Source: Coptis chinensis (taxonomy: Eukaryota; Streptophyta; Magnoliopsida; Ranunculales; Ranunculaceae). Taken from it: a stretch of 64,000 nt of DNA. The notes beneath the pieces are model-generated. The model ran no database searches and had not been told where the DNA came from. It saw only the letters and a list, made by a program, of their open reading frames with translations. Shown piece by piece: positions 32,928 through 45,117 of the stretch. The DNA is taken from contig CM027377.1 in assembly GCA_015680905.1 (NCBI GenBank), forward strand, positions 18,872,501 through 18,936,500, read 5' to 3'. The translations under genes and the position numbers were made by a program. The number at the start of each line of letters is the position of its first letter. Position 1 is the stretch's first letter.

Positions 32928-34275
32928 CTTACAAACAAAAAAATTATTATGGAGCCATTATGTGTCCGCCCAATATGAATTTTAGTCTTCCATGTTTGTT
33001 TGATTTTGCATGTAGTTTCATAAGTGTGGCATGTATAGTTTACCAGTAGAGCTCTTTTTTAGGTGAAAAAAAGGAAACAATATAGAATTGCGAAATTTGG
33101 CATGACTTATAAGGGGTAATGATATACAGACCTACTAATCGTAATTATTGATTTACATAGGAATATGTGTCCGTGTGTATTGCAATGCATACCAACGTTA
33201 TCCAATAATGAGTAGCAATAGTAGGTCTAAAAAGTAGGTCCATGTAGCACTACTCTTTTATAAGTAGTATAGATGTGAGATGAGAATATTGACCACTGGA
33301 TATTTGGCAAGGGTACGTAATTGTCCTTGGGGCTAACTTATCGGAATCGTTTCACATAAGTAATTTTTGTTGAGCAACAATAATCGATCTGATGAGTATG
33401 ATCATGAGGATTTATCCCTTACGACCCCCACTATCTGATGGTCCAGATTCTTTTGGGAATATGGAAGGCAAGTTGTAATAAAAAAACAAAAAGAATTAAA
33501 ATATATCATATAGAAGAAACAAAGCCAATCAAAAGCAAATTGTAAACAAAATTCCAACATGAATGTGACCTTGTTTCAGTTCTAATTTATTAATAACCTT
33601 TCACAGTTCTTTCCCATTAGTATAATCGGGTAGCAGTGCAGTTACACTACTCCATAGTTATAAATGGAAGTAATAGTTGCTTAATTGAGCTTGACCTTAG
33701 AGAGTGCAATCTGTTGCCTCTCTAAACACCTTATCGGTAAACAACCCCCAATTCAAATACATTGAAAAAAAACACATGATCAACCTAATTTGTTTGTTTG
33801 TTTGTTATTTTTTTTTTGTACTCTGGGGAAAGACCCTAATTTCCCATCTAGTGGGGGTGTAATACTAGTTAACCCTTTTTTATTTTCTCCTTTTTAATAC
33901 AATTTAAGTTACCTAGCAAAAAAAAAAAAAGTAGTAGTACGTGCAGTTGGCTATCTCACTTCTTACAATGTTATTGAAGGTGACTAATTAATAGGTGGGG
34001 TACAATCTATGACGCTTTAAAACCATTTAAAGAGTGGGGACACAACGTCATGAAAAAAAAAAATTGGGGTTACCGATCTTTACAAAAACTTACTTAACCT
34101 AATGAATAAATAATAGTATAGAGGCAAGTAAAAGTATCAATCCACGTCTAAAATGCTACTTTAACTCAATAGAAATATGAACACAAATTACATTAAGTAA
34201 AAAGAAGATATATATAATGTGCTAAGTATAAATTTATAGGATATGGAATTGCTTATTAAACTATATACCAAAATA
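32928..34275. other. No gene seen
   Basis: AT-rich, without recognisable coding or inverted-repeat ends. About 33990-34065 (CTTTAAAACCATTTAAAGAG, then GGGGACACAACGTCA) resembles 49015-49060, so the two places share an old repeat or duplicated flank. Confidence 0.5.
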
Positions 34276-34344
34276 CACTACTACTGTAAAAGCTCATATA
34301 CCAATTTGTTATTTACAGTGGTAAAAAGCCTTTAGCCATCAAGT

Positions 34345-34670
34345 TTTCATACAGTGGTAACAACCACCGCGTGACAAATACTTCTAACAAAACCGTGGGG
34401 AAAAGTATCTCTATATACCACGGTTTTGATACAAACCGTGGTATTAGGGATTTACAAACCGTGGTTAATAGTCCGAAAAGTTCACTCTTATATTTACAAA
34501 CCGTGGGAAATAGTGATGATATATACGACGGTTGGATACAAACCGTGTGTTATATAAACTAATTATACCTCGGTTCTTATCAAACCGTGGTGTATAGTCA
34601 TTACAAACCGTGGGTTATATAAACTGCTTATACCTCGGTTCTTATCAAACCGTGGTTTATAGTCTTTTTT
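34345..34670. repeat. Left subterminal repeats of the CACTA element
   Basis: At least ten copies of AAACCGTGG or its complement, several in TATACC(A/T)CGGTT context. The right end (39825-40090) has the matching set. Such arrays are where CACTA accessory proteins bind. Confidence 0.85.
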
Positions 34671-35046
34671 TTTTAAAATAAAACCCCTAATTATTTGATT
34701 CTAATCATATTCATTCAACCTGCAACCTGCCCATTTTCACCATATATATCCACACTGGATTTAAAAACACATTGCTCAAATAAACAATTCATAGTGCAAC
34801 ACAAACAAAAGAAATAAATTTACACATCCAACACAAAGACATTGAATTGCTAAAAGAATTTTGAACTTTTTTGAGTCATCAATAATGAAAGAAACATCCA
34901 AATTTACTTGTTATATCAAAATAATAATGACCTAACTTGTTGCATCAATAAAAAAAACAATATATTTGTTCTATCTAAAATATCAAAAAAAAAAAAAAAT
35001 GGTGAGACCAAGCACCACACCTTAACTAGAAAGGGTCAAAACCTAG

Positions 35047-35348
35047 CTAACACTCGACGCTTGGCTCGAACGCTCCATTATGCTGGATGAATCTAAGAAT
35101 TTCAAGTCGAACAACATCAAGTTCCTCTTGTGTGTATGTATCTTTGAGGGATAGATTTGTCATCTGCACGATCAAAAATAAAAAAGTATATAATAACTAA
35201 ATAATGGAATAACACAAGATAGGTAATGCTAGTGTATGACGAATTATACCTTATTTTCAAAAGAATTATCTGAACAAGCTTCCATTATTTCTCTCATAAA
35301 CTTCATTACGTAATACCCACACTCTTTACTATCTTGTTGGTACGGGCC
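35047..35348 (-). pseudogene. C-terminal exons of a C48 (Ulp1-like) protease gene
   Basis: An exon at 35250-35348 reads GPYQQDSKECGYYVMKFM, matching the Gln and catalytic Cys neighbourhood of Ulp1-type peptidases that many plant CACTA elements encode beside the transposase. After an intron with a GTATAA donor and a GTGCAG acceptor, a last exon at 35047-35163 reads MTNLSLKDTYTQEELDVVRL and ends at TAG. The catalytic His and Asp exons are not seen, so it is a remnant. It is probably native to the element and not captured. Confidence 0.6.
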
Positions 35349-36119
35349 CTAAGTACAAACATGGAAAATATTCATAAGCATATATTTTTCCAAACACACA
35401 GTATGTATGCACAAGAATTTGTTTATTACCATAATCTTCTCAAACAAATTAACAAAGTGCCTACGATGTATGTATATAAATGTCGAGACAGCACAATGTA
35501 CTCACCAATTGTTCTCTAATATCAAGAAATCCCGCCTTGCCTCGTCTCCGTGGTTATACACTTTACACCTATTCACACCACACAACTATTTATACATTAT
35601 ATAGTTTATTTATAAATAGTTTATTTACCATTAATCATAAACACTATGGCATCAAGATAAAATCTTCTATCTATATGTCTGCCAGATACAGATTACACAC
35701 TTATTCAATCGGTGGAGGCCACGAAAGTGAAAGTGGATTATATTGAAAAACCTCCCCTTTCTGGATCGGGTCGATTGGTTTACATTAGATAACAATGCGT
35801 GACCAATTTTTTTAATTCCTCTTAGTAAAGGGTGGATTGACACCAATCGGTTTTATATTCTCAAACAAGAGATTTTCAAAATTCGGCATCAATGCATGGT
35901 TCTAGTGACGCTTTTACATGACAAACACTTTCCGAGGATCAAATTAATTCAAGTTGCTACTGAAGTTGATCTTAGAAGTTGACCAACCAATAGTTTCTAA
36001 ACAGCGAATGCTTATTAATCTAATTCTAGACATGAGTAGAAGTTTCCAATCCTAATATCACTGAAATAGTTCAACCTTATACATGGAATTAGACAAAATA
36101 CAATAAACAGAAGATATAT

Positions 36120-36390
36120 GTATGACAAACCTACAGAGCGGTTACAAGAACAGCAAAGCCATTGTTTAAGTAATGATAGCTATACAGCTTCAGATAATTT
36201 TCCCCCTTTAAAACCCTCTTCAATAAAGAATCATGAACTCGATTCAGATAAGAGCCCTGGCCTGATTTGGAAATGTTCATGTTTCTTAAGAAAATGCAAA
36301 GCAAGTGTCTCAGAAAACAATCCAAACTCCACAAAGTTTTGGAAATTGAGTATTGATGACCTAAGATTCATGTATTTCTAACACATTAAA
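36120..36390 (-). pseudogene. Unassigned exon-like fragment in the CACTA element
   Basis: A minus-strand frame reads FVEFGLFSETLALHFLKKHE and HFQIRPGLLSES before a stop. Its composition looks like true exon sequence. I do not recognise the gene. It lies downstream of the BRO1-like exons and could come from another captured locus. Confidence 0.35.
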
Positions 36391-36689
36391 ATTGCCACTA
36401 GAAAACAAAAGTTAACTAATTCTACAAACTTAGAAACCTCATAATACTTAAACGAATTAAAACCAATGCCTGAATGTCTATTTGAAAACAAAAAGTATGT
36501 AAGTCAAATTCTCACACTTACACACAGCATGAATGAGTACATTTATCCCCAAATACAAATTTGTAATTTATCTTATTTTTGCTTTTTCATACGCATTAAG
36601 GGACTGATTAATGAAAAAGACCATTTTTCAGAAATTGCATTGACAATTAAATAAGGTCAAAATACTAGATAAAATGAAAAAAGTACCTC

Positions 36690-37740
36690 TCCTAGTGCTT
36701 GTATGGAAAGAGCCTCTAAAACGCCCTCCTGACAATCCTTCGGCAACTTATTCCTAGGAATGTAAATTTCAATTTCAATCATCAGCTGGAAAGGAAGCTA
36801 AGGTACTACATAAACTGAAAGGCTCAACAAACATACTTAATATCCGGTGGAAGACAAATCAGTATATCCCGAAAGTAGAACTCCAAGTATCCTACTGCCT
36901 TAATAAACAAATCAATAGCATCCTTCTTGGAATCTGCCAAATGTATGTTTACTGTCCAACGGTTAACACGCAGTTCACTAAACCAACATATAACACAAAT
37001 TCAAGATCAATATGTATACTAAACACAAACCCTCTGATACAGTCCTCTTGCTTGCATCCATGGGATTATTAGGAAGAAGCAATGAGTTAGCCTCTAATAG
37101 TGATAGAATTGCCATCATATATACAACACATAGCACTTCAAACCATGAGCTTACTATACATGTTTCCTATTTGTGAAATTCAAATTCTAAAATCAGATGA
37201 CATATCAATTTGAAACAATATGATTGACTATACTATGAACTATCTATCTAGTCTTTTAAAGTTCTTACTTGCTGTGTGTCTTGTAAGTTCTTCCATCTGA
37301 ATTCCACCTTGTCCTCAATACTATATACTGTTCAATCACAAAACAGCATAAACATAAAAAATGTTCTTTTATGAAGTAAGGCATGAAGCTAAGGTGATTT
37401 CTCAAACCTTTTTTGGTTAATCCAAGGACAACAGGCAAGTATCTTTCAAGAGCTCCATTCAGTTGAGTATAAGCAGATCCACCTGCAAGCAAGTTAGCCT
37501 TAAAGTTCCTCGAATATTTGAAAAGAAAGATTTATTCAGTTGTAATAAGGACATACCAGTATCTTCTGCAAGTAACGAAATTTGACTCCTAAGTGTCGAT
37601 AGCTTATCAACAAGATCTCGAGGAATAATTCCTTTGAGAGCTCTTTGAAGATCAGTATCAACCAGAATTCTCATTGTCGGAACAAACACTATGACTTCGG
37701 GTATAAGACTGTTCAGCAACAGCACTGGATCTAAAATCAA
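36690..37740 (-). pseudogene. Captured exons of a plant BRO1-like domain gene
   Basis: Six consecutive exons with introns in place. Exon 1 (37557-about 37735) has PEVIVFVPTMRILVDTDLQ, then ALKGIIPRDLVDKLSTLRSQ. Exon 2 (37408-37482) has SAYTQLNGALERYLPVVLGL. Exon 3 (37269-37313) has DKVEFRWKNLQD. Exon 4 (about 37037-37119) has MMAILSLLEANSLLLPNN. Exon 5 (about 36839-36945) has KDAIDLFIKAVGYLEF and LPPDIK. Exon 6 (36690-36757) has LPKDCQEGVLEALSIQALG. From memory of the family, this matches plant endosomal-targeting BRO1-like proteins in order and spacing. The gene's end is absent. Splice borders look usable (for example GTATGT at 37551-37556 and CTTGCAG at 37483-37489). Confidence 0.7.
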
Positions 37741-37999
37741 TAGTAGCTTCTTCTAGCAATGCTGATTTTTCATCTTCGTTACACTGTTCTACGCACATTT
37801 ACTGCAGCATACTATACATATTCCACTCCCTTCTCAAACTTTGACCGGTTATCAATTGGAACTCATGCATCACATAACAAAGAAAAATCAGATTAAAAAT
37901 ATGAAAGACCAAAAATATAGTTGAAATAAAAGTCCGCCTACTTATTCAAATAAATGAGTCAAGCCAGACTACGATTCTTGGAGACTGAATGAGAGAAGT

Positions 38000-38190
38000 T
38001 CTAACCTTAGAAGTCTTCAGCCTTCCAAAATCAGTTTCAATTCTTAAACCAGAAGTCTTATTAGAGCTACAACTAGGCGCCTGATTGTCAGTTGGAAATG
38101 CAGCCCCATCATGAGCATTGAGAATTACACAATAGCATTGATTGTCAGTTGGAAATGCAGCCCCATCATAGACAGTCTTTACAACCTACA
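38000..38190 (-). pseudogene. Unassigned exon-like fragment with internal duplication
   Basis: A minus-strand frame reads VYDGAAFPTDNQCYCVILNA, then DGAAFPTDNQAPSCSS, then NKTSGLRIETDFGRLKTSKV. A 30-base segment repeats at 38083-38112 and 38140-38169 with a 57-base period, keeping frame. It may be the 5' part of the BRO1-like gene or a separate capture. I cannot tell. Confidence 0.4.
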
Positions 38191-38497
38191 GTATATAAAA
38201 CAAGATCATCTGCATGCTGCAATCTTGTTGATCAACTAGCAACTAGGTACTTAATGGATACTGCAACAGTTCTATAATTGGAGCTACTAGAAACTCTGAA
38301 AGAGAATAAGATAGGAGTATACTTAGGCCATTTACACTTGTTAGTAGGAACTTTGTAAATCTAGCAATTGTAAAAAACATTTTTTTTCCTTTCTTAGTTG
38401 GATTTTCAAGATTTAAGAAAGAAGCTTAAAAAATAAAATGATCATAACCTCTCATAAATATTACTTAGGTAATCTTTTAGTAGCTAAGAATTAGTAC

Positions 38498-38883
38498 CTT
38501 GCTTTTGTTGTAAACAAAACTACCATCAACTGCTTTAAAGTTCAGATATTTAGTAACATCAGTATGAATGAGAACACGAACCAAAGCAACATTGGCCATC
38601 ATAAATTGCAATACCACAGAGAAAATTACATTAGAACCAAATCAGGACTAAGTAGAGCCTTTTTAAATGACATTGATTCCTCTGTTGCAATTGCAAAGAC
38701 TTGTGAATGTTTTCTTCTGGATTTAACAGCAGTGATCATTAACAGCTAAAATAATACCTTAGGTATCATATCGACATTGTATTCCTTGCTGGAGCCCAGC
38801 TGCTCTGGAGGCTTGTTATCACCCCTAAATCTCTTCCACAGCTACAAGCAATAAGTAGCAAAAAATAATGATTAACACAAGGC

Positions 38884-38936
<53 letters not shown>

Positions 38937-39050
38937 TGATTCTTGAAAAATAAATGCACTTCCTCAAAAGTATTACTACATTCATACCTGAACAAGATTA
39001 AGCGAGGATGACTCTCCTCCATAATAGTCATTTCTATCCATATGCAATAC
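38498..39050 (-). pseudogene. Captured exons of a Rab GDP-dissociation inhibitor (GDI) gene
   Basis: Three exons in genomic order. Exon 38988-39050 reads VLHMDRNDYYGGESSSLNLV. Exon 38758-38841 reads LWKRFRGDNKPPEQLGSS, then KEYNVDMIPK. Exon 38498 to about 38605 reads FMMANVALVRVLIHTDVTKY, then LNFKAVDGSFVYNK. These are N-terminal segments of Rab GDI, the cytosolic protein that extracts GDP-bound Rab GTPases from membranes. DRNDYYGGE is the dinucleotide-fold signature, and the next segment belongs to the Rab-binding platform. The acceptor before the third exon reads CAA where CAG is expected, so normal splicing is doubtful. The first exon and the C-terminal half are missing. Reading frames are otherwise intact. 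Confidence 0.85.
38887..38934. repeat. (TA)n microsatellite in a captured GDI intron
   Basis: About 23 TA units, in the intron between the first two GDI exons. Confidence 0.95.
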
Positions 39051-39327
39051 CTGTTTCCCAGAGGAAAGGATGAGTATTTATGTATCGCCCAGCTGAGGAA
39101 TACAAATTATGACATGGGCAATATGAATTGCCTAACATATATATATGGGCAAACTCCCTAAGATATGAAGCAGAAAGACTCTATTGTCTTGCGTATGTGG
39201 AGGCATCTTTACCTGATCAATAGTCAATCTAAGGTCATTTTAATTAACAATGTTCCCAAAATAGATAGGAGGAACTTTTTTTATCTGAGTACCTAGAGAG
39301 TGGATGGGGTTATGTATTATTACCTAG

Positions 39328-39720
39328 TATGGTGCATCCAGCAGCTCCAGGACAATATCATCCATAGTAGGTCTCTGTTCTGGTATCATAGCACAGCACC
39401 TCATAGCCAGACGAAATAACATTTCAAATTGTTGCCTGTTGATCTGCTTGAGTACACTCTCCGATCTCCCAGCTGCGTAAGGTTCCAGGACTGTTCATCC
39501 CTTTGAATTTTCGGTCAAGGGTTTGTTCATCTACGATATTCATCTTTCCATCCTCTCCTAGAATGATTTCTAGGATGACTATTCCAGAGAAAAGACCAAC
39601 CTTGCATCTGTATCCAGAGAAAGATAGATCAACCTTGTCCGAAATGAAGAACGCAACTTGAAGAAATCTAAGATGGAGATAGAGCAGAAACCCTTTTAAC
39701 AATTGAAAAGAGGGAGTTTC
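39328..39720 (-). pseudogene. Captured fragment of a protein-kinase-like gene
   Basis: The minus strand reads SGYRCKVGLFSGIVILEIIL, a worn form of the kinase subdomain IX region (usual pattern DVFSFGIVLLEI). NIVDEQTLDRKFKGM follows. After a one-base shift near 39420 it reads MLFRLAMRCCAMIPEQRPTM, the subdomain XI Arg block, then DDIVLELLDAPY and a stop. It resembles the C-lobe of a plant receptor-like kinase. The catalytic loop and ATP site are absent. Confidence 0.6.
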
Positions 39721-40108
39721 ATCGCATAGAATTTCTTTCAAATATTGACATAGTTTCAATATTTATTTTCAATCGTTTTTGCCCTATTTTCAGTTTTGTG
39801 TTTCTAGCGAGTGGTTTTGGAAACCCTTTTATCCACGGTAGGTTTGATTTTACGAAAACATAAACCACCTTTTTCGAAAAACAGTGGGGTATATGAATAC
39901 CCAAAACAAACTACCGATATTAGGTGATTACCGTGGTATATGGCATATTAAATACCACTGTATACTGTAAATAGTGGTATTTGCTTGCACCTAAATTGGG
40001 AATGCAAACTGTACCGTGGTAAATGACTATTAGCCACCGTTATTGGAAAAACAGTGGTATATACCATTTAACCAACCGTGGTTAATGACCATTTTTGTAG
40101 TAGTGATA

Positions 40109-41030
40109 ATAATATAATAATATGAATCAAGAGAAAGAATATCTTGGGAGAGATCAATAAATCCACTAAATTCTTAGAATTAGTTTAATAATCAATCAAT
40201 TATGTTTAATATAAATCAACAATAGAAACTCACCATACCTACAAACCTTATACTCATAACCATAACGATAGTATTTGGATTTCAACGTGCTTTTTACCTT
40301 ACACCTCAACGTGCTTCTTCAATTTCCAATGCTATCTTCTATCTAACCAAATTGTGCTTTAAGTGACATTCAATGTACAACTTTAGGTGACATAAAAAAT
40401 CCACACGTGGCATTAACCATACAACTAATTGAGGTGTCATAAAGAATCCAATCATCATACTAAAACATTAAAAATTAGAAGAAAAGAATCTAAGGTTTGT
40501 GGTATTTGGCTATACACAATCATGGATTACCTTAAGACCTCCTAACCTCCGCTAGGAGTGTTAGATCAATGGATGAATAAGAAGAAGCTAAATGGGGAAT
40601 TTAAACTAAAACATGATAGAAAAAGAACTAATAAGCTAAAACATAAGAAAAATTATTCATCTCCCATCCTAAGATAAGGGAGATTAGCCCCTCATACTAT
40701 GTTATGAACACAATATGAAAATGAATAATCTTTATTGATAGTAATGGTGAAAAAAGTCTAAACTTTCTTATCTCCTAATTTTCAATCTAATATGCAAACA
40801 CTAATTTCCTAGATGATGTCAAACTAAGGTTTTTGTGCCTTAAATATTGGCTTACACGTTCTTTCTGTATAGAGATGTGAATCATACATTTATTCTGTGT
40901 CCAACTATCTGGAATCGTTCTAGAAGCAATCCTGGAAAAGTTGAATTTGGTTGCACAAAAGTCGGGGCGTGGTCCACTTTTTTGCAAGCTATTTTATTTT
41001 CGCGACTTCTAACAACTTTTAGCTAGTTTC
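40109..41030. other. No gene seen
   Basis: AT-rich sequence between the CACTA element and the next solo LTR. A minus-strand frame at 40787-40987 has no recognisable features. Confidence 0.5.
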
Positions 41031-41035
41031 CTAAT

Positions 41036-44000
41036 TGTAATGCCCGTTATTTGTAATTTGTATTTATTTATTTAATAATTAATTTGTATTTTTTAAATTT
41101 GGTTGGATTGGATTTGGGATATGTGTGATTTGATTCGAAGTCGTGCGTGTTGGGCTTAGATTTCAAACCCAAGTATATATTTATATTTTTCTAGAGAATA
41201 GGTTTTGGATAAAAAAAAAAAATAAAATAGAAGCTGACTTCGCTTGCTAGAGAGTTGGAGCGCAACGATTCGGACTATGAGGGATTCGTGGAGCTTTTAA
41301 TTAATGTGAGTAGATTAGTTTTCTATTTCACGTCTAACTTTACTGTTCAAGGTTTCCGTTCATGTTTTCGGCTCATTCTTCTGTCATTGTTTTCTATTTC
41401 ACGTCTAACTTTACTGTTCAAGGTTTCCGTTCATGTTTTCGGCTCATTATTCTGTCATTATTATTCGTCCTGTCGTTGTTAAAACTGGTTAAATTGTCGT
41501 TGTTAAAACTTGTTAAACTCTGTTGAAACTCAGAAATCGACATTGAACTGTCGAAGCTTGATTGGGCCCGTTAATGGCGGCGCGAGCCCAAACAAACATT
41601 TTGTCCTGTATATTGTTTGAAACCGTTATCTTGTGTTGTTGTGTGGGTTGATTTTGGATTGGTGGTTAAACCCGGGGTGTATGGGAAAGTGGTGTTGTTG
41701 TTGAATTGGGTTTGGGGAATGAAGATTGGATTGTGTAGTGGAATGGGTCTTTGTGTGAAGCTTTGGAAGAGGCGTTAATGGCATCGCCAAAGCCAAAGGA
41801 ACAAATGAATCCGATGGATTTGTTTGAACTTTTTTTTTTTTTTAATTTTTATATTGTGATGTTAAATTGTTGGTTGTTGATGTATGATTGAATGTTGGAT
41901 TGGGTGTGGGCTGTCGAAGCTTGTAGAAGCCATTAATGGAGGTAGAAAATTTCGGATCTGGGTTTGGAGGAGTGAGATCGAGGTAGCGAATCGAGTGGGG
42001 GCTTTATTAAAGTTGTGGGGGTTTTGGTTGTGAGTATTTTTCGGTTAGGTTGGAGTGTTGGATTTGGCGGAGACTTCGTGGTGGTTGGTGGTGGAGGGAG
42101 CTGCTGGTGAGGGAGACGACTTGGTTGGGCTTGGGTCGGAACTAAGTGGGTTGGTTTTGTTTGGGCCAGCATTTCATTTGTTTCTATGGGCCAGTTTCTT
42201 TTGTTTGGTTTTGTTGTTAGGTCAGTTTTAGTTTCATTTTGTTTTTGGGCCTAAGTTTATTAGTTGTTGTTGGGTCCGAACCATGACCTTAGCCATGAGC
42301 CCATGAGCCGTACACTTTTACCTTAGCCATGACATGAACTATGACCTTAGCTATGAACCATGGCTATGACCATGAACCTATTGAACATGGAAATGACATG
42401 TTGACTTTGACCTTGACAGTTGACCATTGACGGTGGAATGTTGACTTTTTCCAGATTTTCACATATTTAATTTTGTGAACAAATGTAGTAATAAAATGTT
42501 GTCGAATATGGTATAACCTTGTTTGTCATTATCTAATTAAGATTTGACGTGAGTAGTGTGTAAAGAATATAAATATTGGCACGTAACAAGAGGGGAATTC
42601 TTGTAAGACTTAGATATATACGTTTCTATGAGAATTACACTACATACGAACTCATATTCATGGACTTTAGTATTGGGCTTTTGACGGTAGATCAGTTTGA
42701 CTTGACTTGTGATTTGGACTCGAATAATTATGCGTGATATTTGGACTTGAGTTGTTCTTTCTTTTTTTAAAGTCGTTTCATTTTGACATTGGTAGAATGG
42801 ACATATATTTTGATTATTTATTTACTATTTATATTGTGCACAAATGGAAATAATGCGTGCCTTTGATGGTGAATTGAGTTCACATAAATATATTGAGCAA
42901 ATACATTACATGATTGATTACTATTATGAGTTGGTACTTGAATAAATTGTAGCATTTATGAAGGCTTGAGATATTCTATATGGTGTAGTGTAATACATGA
43001 TTGGCACGTGAAATAATAAGTTTTGAGATTTGATATAAACGCTCCATTATTATATATGTGAGATGCTACTATGAGGTAGTATAGTATTTGTGGATATTTT
43101 CCCATGGGATTGTGGCTTAGTACAATAATATATTGGCATGTGAAAGAATGAAAGTTGTTATGAGATGTATTGAGATAATTCTAAATATATTTGGCTTAGT
43201 GCAATAATGTATTTGACATGCACGTGATATAGTGAAATGATTATGAGATATATATGTATGACACCTGAATAAATTACGTAACGAAAAATCCTAGAACCTA
43301 GCTACCACAACTCATGTGATTTGGCCCTTGTGATGGGCGTATGTGATATGATTGGCCATTCTGGCATTTCAGTGAATTTGAATGGCCCTTCAGGCGTAAG
43401 TAATTTGGTTGGCCCTTCTGGCGATTCAGTGAATCTGAATGGCCCTTCTAGCGTAGCCGAATAGTGGCTTGATTATTCCGTTCATAAAATTAGAACGAGA
43501 CACGAGATATTTTATGCCGAATAGTGGCAGTACTCACATAATAACGTTCGTGTGGGGGTTACCTGGTATGCGATATCTCGCTTAGGGTAACTACGCGCGG
43601 AGTGGTTCATTATGTGAGGGGAGGCATGTGGATGTACATGTTCGGCGTTGGGAAGCAATTGTGGTAGCCAGGGAAACTAGGTAAAACATAGAGACGACGT
43701 GATTTTAGAGACATTTAAAGAAACTCTAAACAATAATTGTCACGATATATCGAAGCGTACGTTAAATCGATAATAAATGATTTATGGTGGTTGTGAAATT
43801 GGTCTTTGAGATGGTTCTTGTTGGTTCAAATGAGATGTTTGGAATTAGGTATATGATATGCTTATTCTATTGTAATTTAGGTTACATTCACAAGGTTTTG
43901 CAGAGGGGTGGGTTGAATTGATTAGTTATGCAGGTGTGACCTACTCTGTGATTTGACCTATACCAGTGTAAGTAAAAAGTAAGTTTATATTTGTTATTTG

Positions 44001-44690
44001 ATTATTAGATATGGTTGATCTAGTACGGTTTGAAGCTAAGGCGCCTTGGTGGAGGAACTAAATACCTTACTATTAATGAATTGGAAGCTAAGACGCCTCA
44101 GTGGAGGAACTACCTGCCTTAATTAGTATATATAAGAATGTTGTATTAGTCGATTTGGAAGTTAAAGGCCTTGGGGAGGAACTAACTGGTTTATGGATTG
44201 TGTATATATATGTATAAGTATAATTTGTATTTTTGGACTACTCACACCAGCATTGTTTATAATGCTGACCCGATTTGCATGTTTGCTTATCGGGTGTGTT
44301 CATTAAATGAACATAGTTGATAAGTCTTGACAGGTTTAATGTTGAAGAAGGTTGATTGCTGCTTGTGGTTTGCGTTAGCGTCGCATTTCATGATATGTTT
44401 TGTTTTCCCTTAAGGTGAAATAGATTTCCAGTTGAGACAATGTTTTTGTATTTTCATTTGTAATTATAATTAAAGAGTTATTGAAAGGAGATTTGTAATT
44501 TAATCATATTTGTGAATTTTTGTAATGAAAAGGACTTTTGTTTAATTTGAAAATTTTATTGGTTTTTAATTATTCGCGTATTTAAACTGATTATGGATTT
44601 TTGGGAGTTGGGAGTGCATCACACCTCGAAAATCGAAGAGTCGGGAACAAATATTATAATTCCGATTTTGTCGAAATTCGGGGTGTGACA
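41036..44690 (-). repeat. Solo LTR of the long-LTR family
   Basis: 3655 bp, from TGTAATGCCCGTTATTTG to GGGGTGTGACA. Flanks CTAAT (41031-41035) and TTAAT (44691-44695) form a 5-bp target duplication with one mismatch. It aligns with 1-3260 throughout and with the GGCCCTTCTGGCG subrepeat pair. A direct duplication of about 68 bp (TTTCTATTTCACGTCTAAC) lies near 41320 and 41390. No PBS, gag or pol. Confidence 0.88.
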
Positions 44691-44695
44691 TTAAT

Positions 44696-45117
44696 TCTTA
44701 TGAAACTTTGATTATTTTCCATATTGATCTCTTCTTCCCATGAATTAGGAATTAAGGCTATGAGATTAGGATTTAAGACTCTTCTAACTCAATTATTATC
44801 CTCTTTTAGAGTCTCATTAGACTTAAACTTTTTGAGACGAATATGACTCTTTTGCCCTAGGCCTTTAGATGTAATTCCCAATGACTCCTTTTTGACTTGT
44901 TTGACTTTTTTTCCCTCCATATATATTTCACATTTAGGTTTTTTGACATGCAAAAACTCAAATTGCATCATATTAGAACATTTAAATATAAAATTGAGAC
45001 TAACATACACATAATTGGGGATAGAAATCATTAATTTTGAGCACTTATCAAGATCATGCAGCACAGTGCAAGCATTTTCCAAGGTTTAAATACATGCATG
45101 ATCATGTACGTGACATT
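44696..45117. other. No recognised gene; a Lys-rich minus-strand frame
   Basis: A 97-residue frame at 44789-45082 (-) begins MENACTVLHDLDKC and becomes Lys-rich (KKVKQVKKES). It matches nothing I know. Because it abuts the retroposed fragment, it may be retroelement debris. Confidence 0.3.

Larger units (their letters stand above)
34276..40105 (-). mobile_element. CACTA transposon carrying captured gene exons
   Basis: 5830 bp. It starts CACTACTACTGTAAAAGC and ends, read inward from the right, CACTACTACAAAAATGG. The 3-bp target duplication ATA lies at 34273-34275 and 40106-40108. Subterminal zones are packed with AAACCGTGG/CCACGGTTT words (34400-34660, 39830-40090), the expected transposase binding repeats. 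No TNP2-type transposase is visible. Inside, all on the minus strand, are pieces of a kinase-like gene, a Rab GDI gene, a BRO1-like gene, and the end of a C48 protease-like gene. This makes it a gene-capturing, non-autonomous element. Strand is given for its gene content. Confidence 0.9.

Noticed and set aside
1-44690. The LTRs at 1-3260 and 41036-44690 as the two ends of one giant element
   Set aside because: They share orientation and are similar, but the right copy has its own flanking 5-bp duplication, and the DNA between contains host genes and unrelated complete insertions, with no PBS or polypurine tract at the inner borders.
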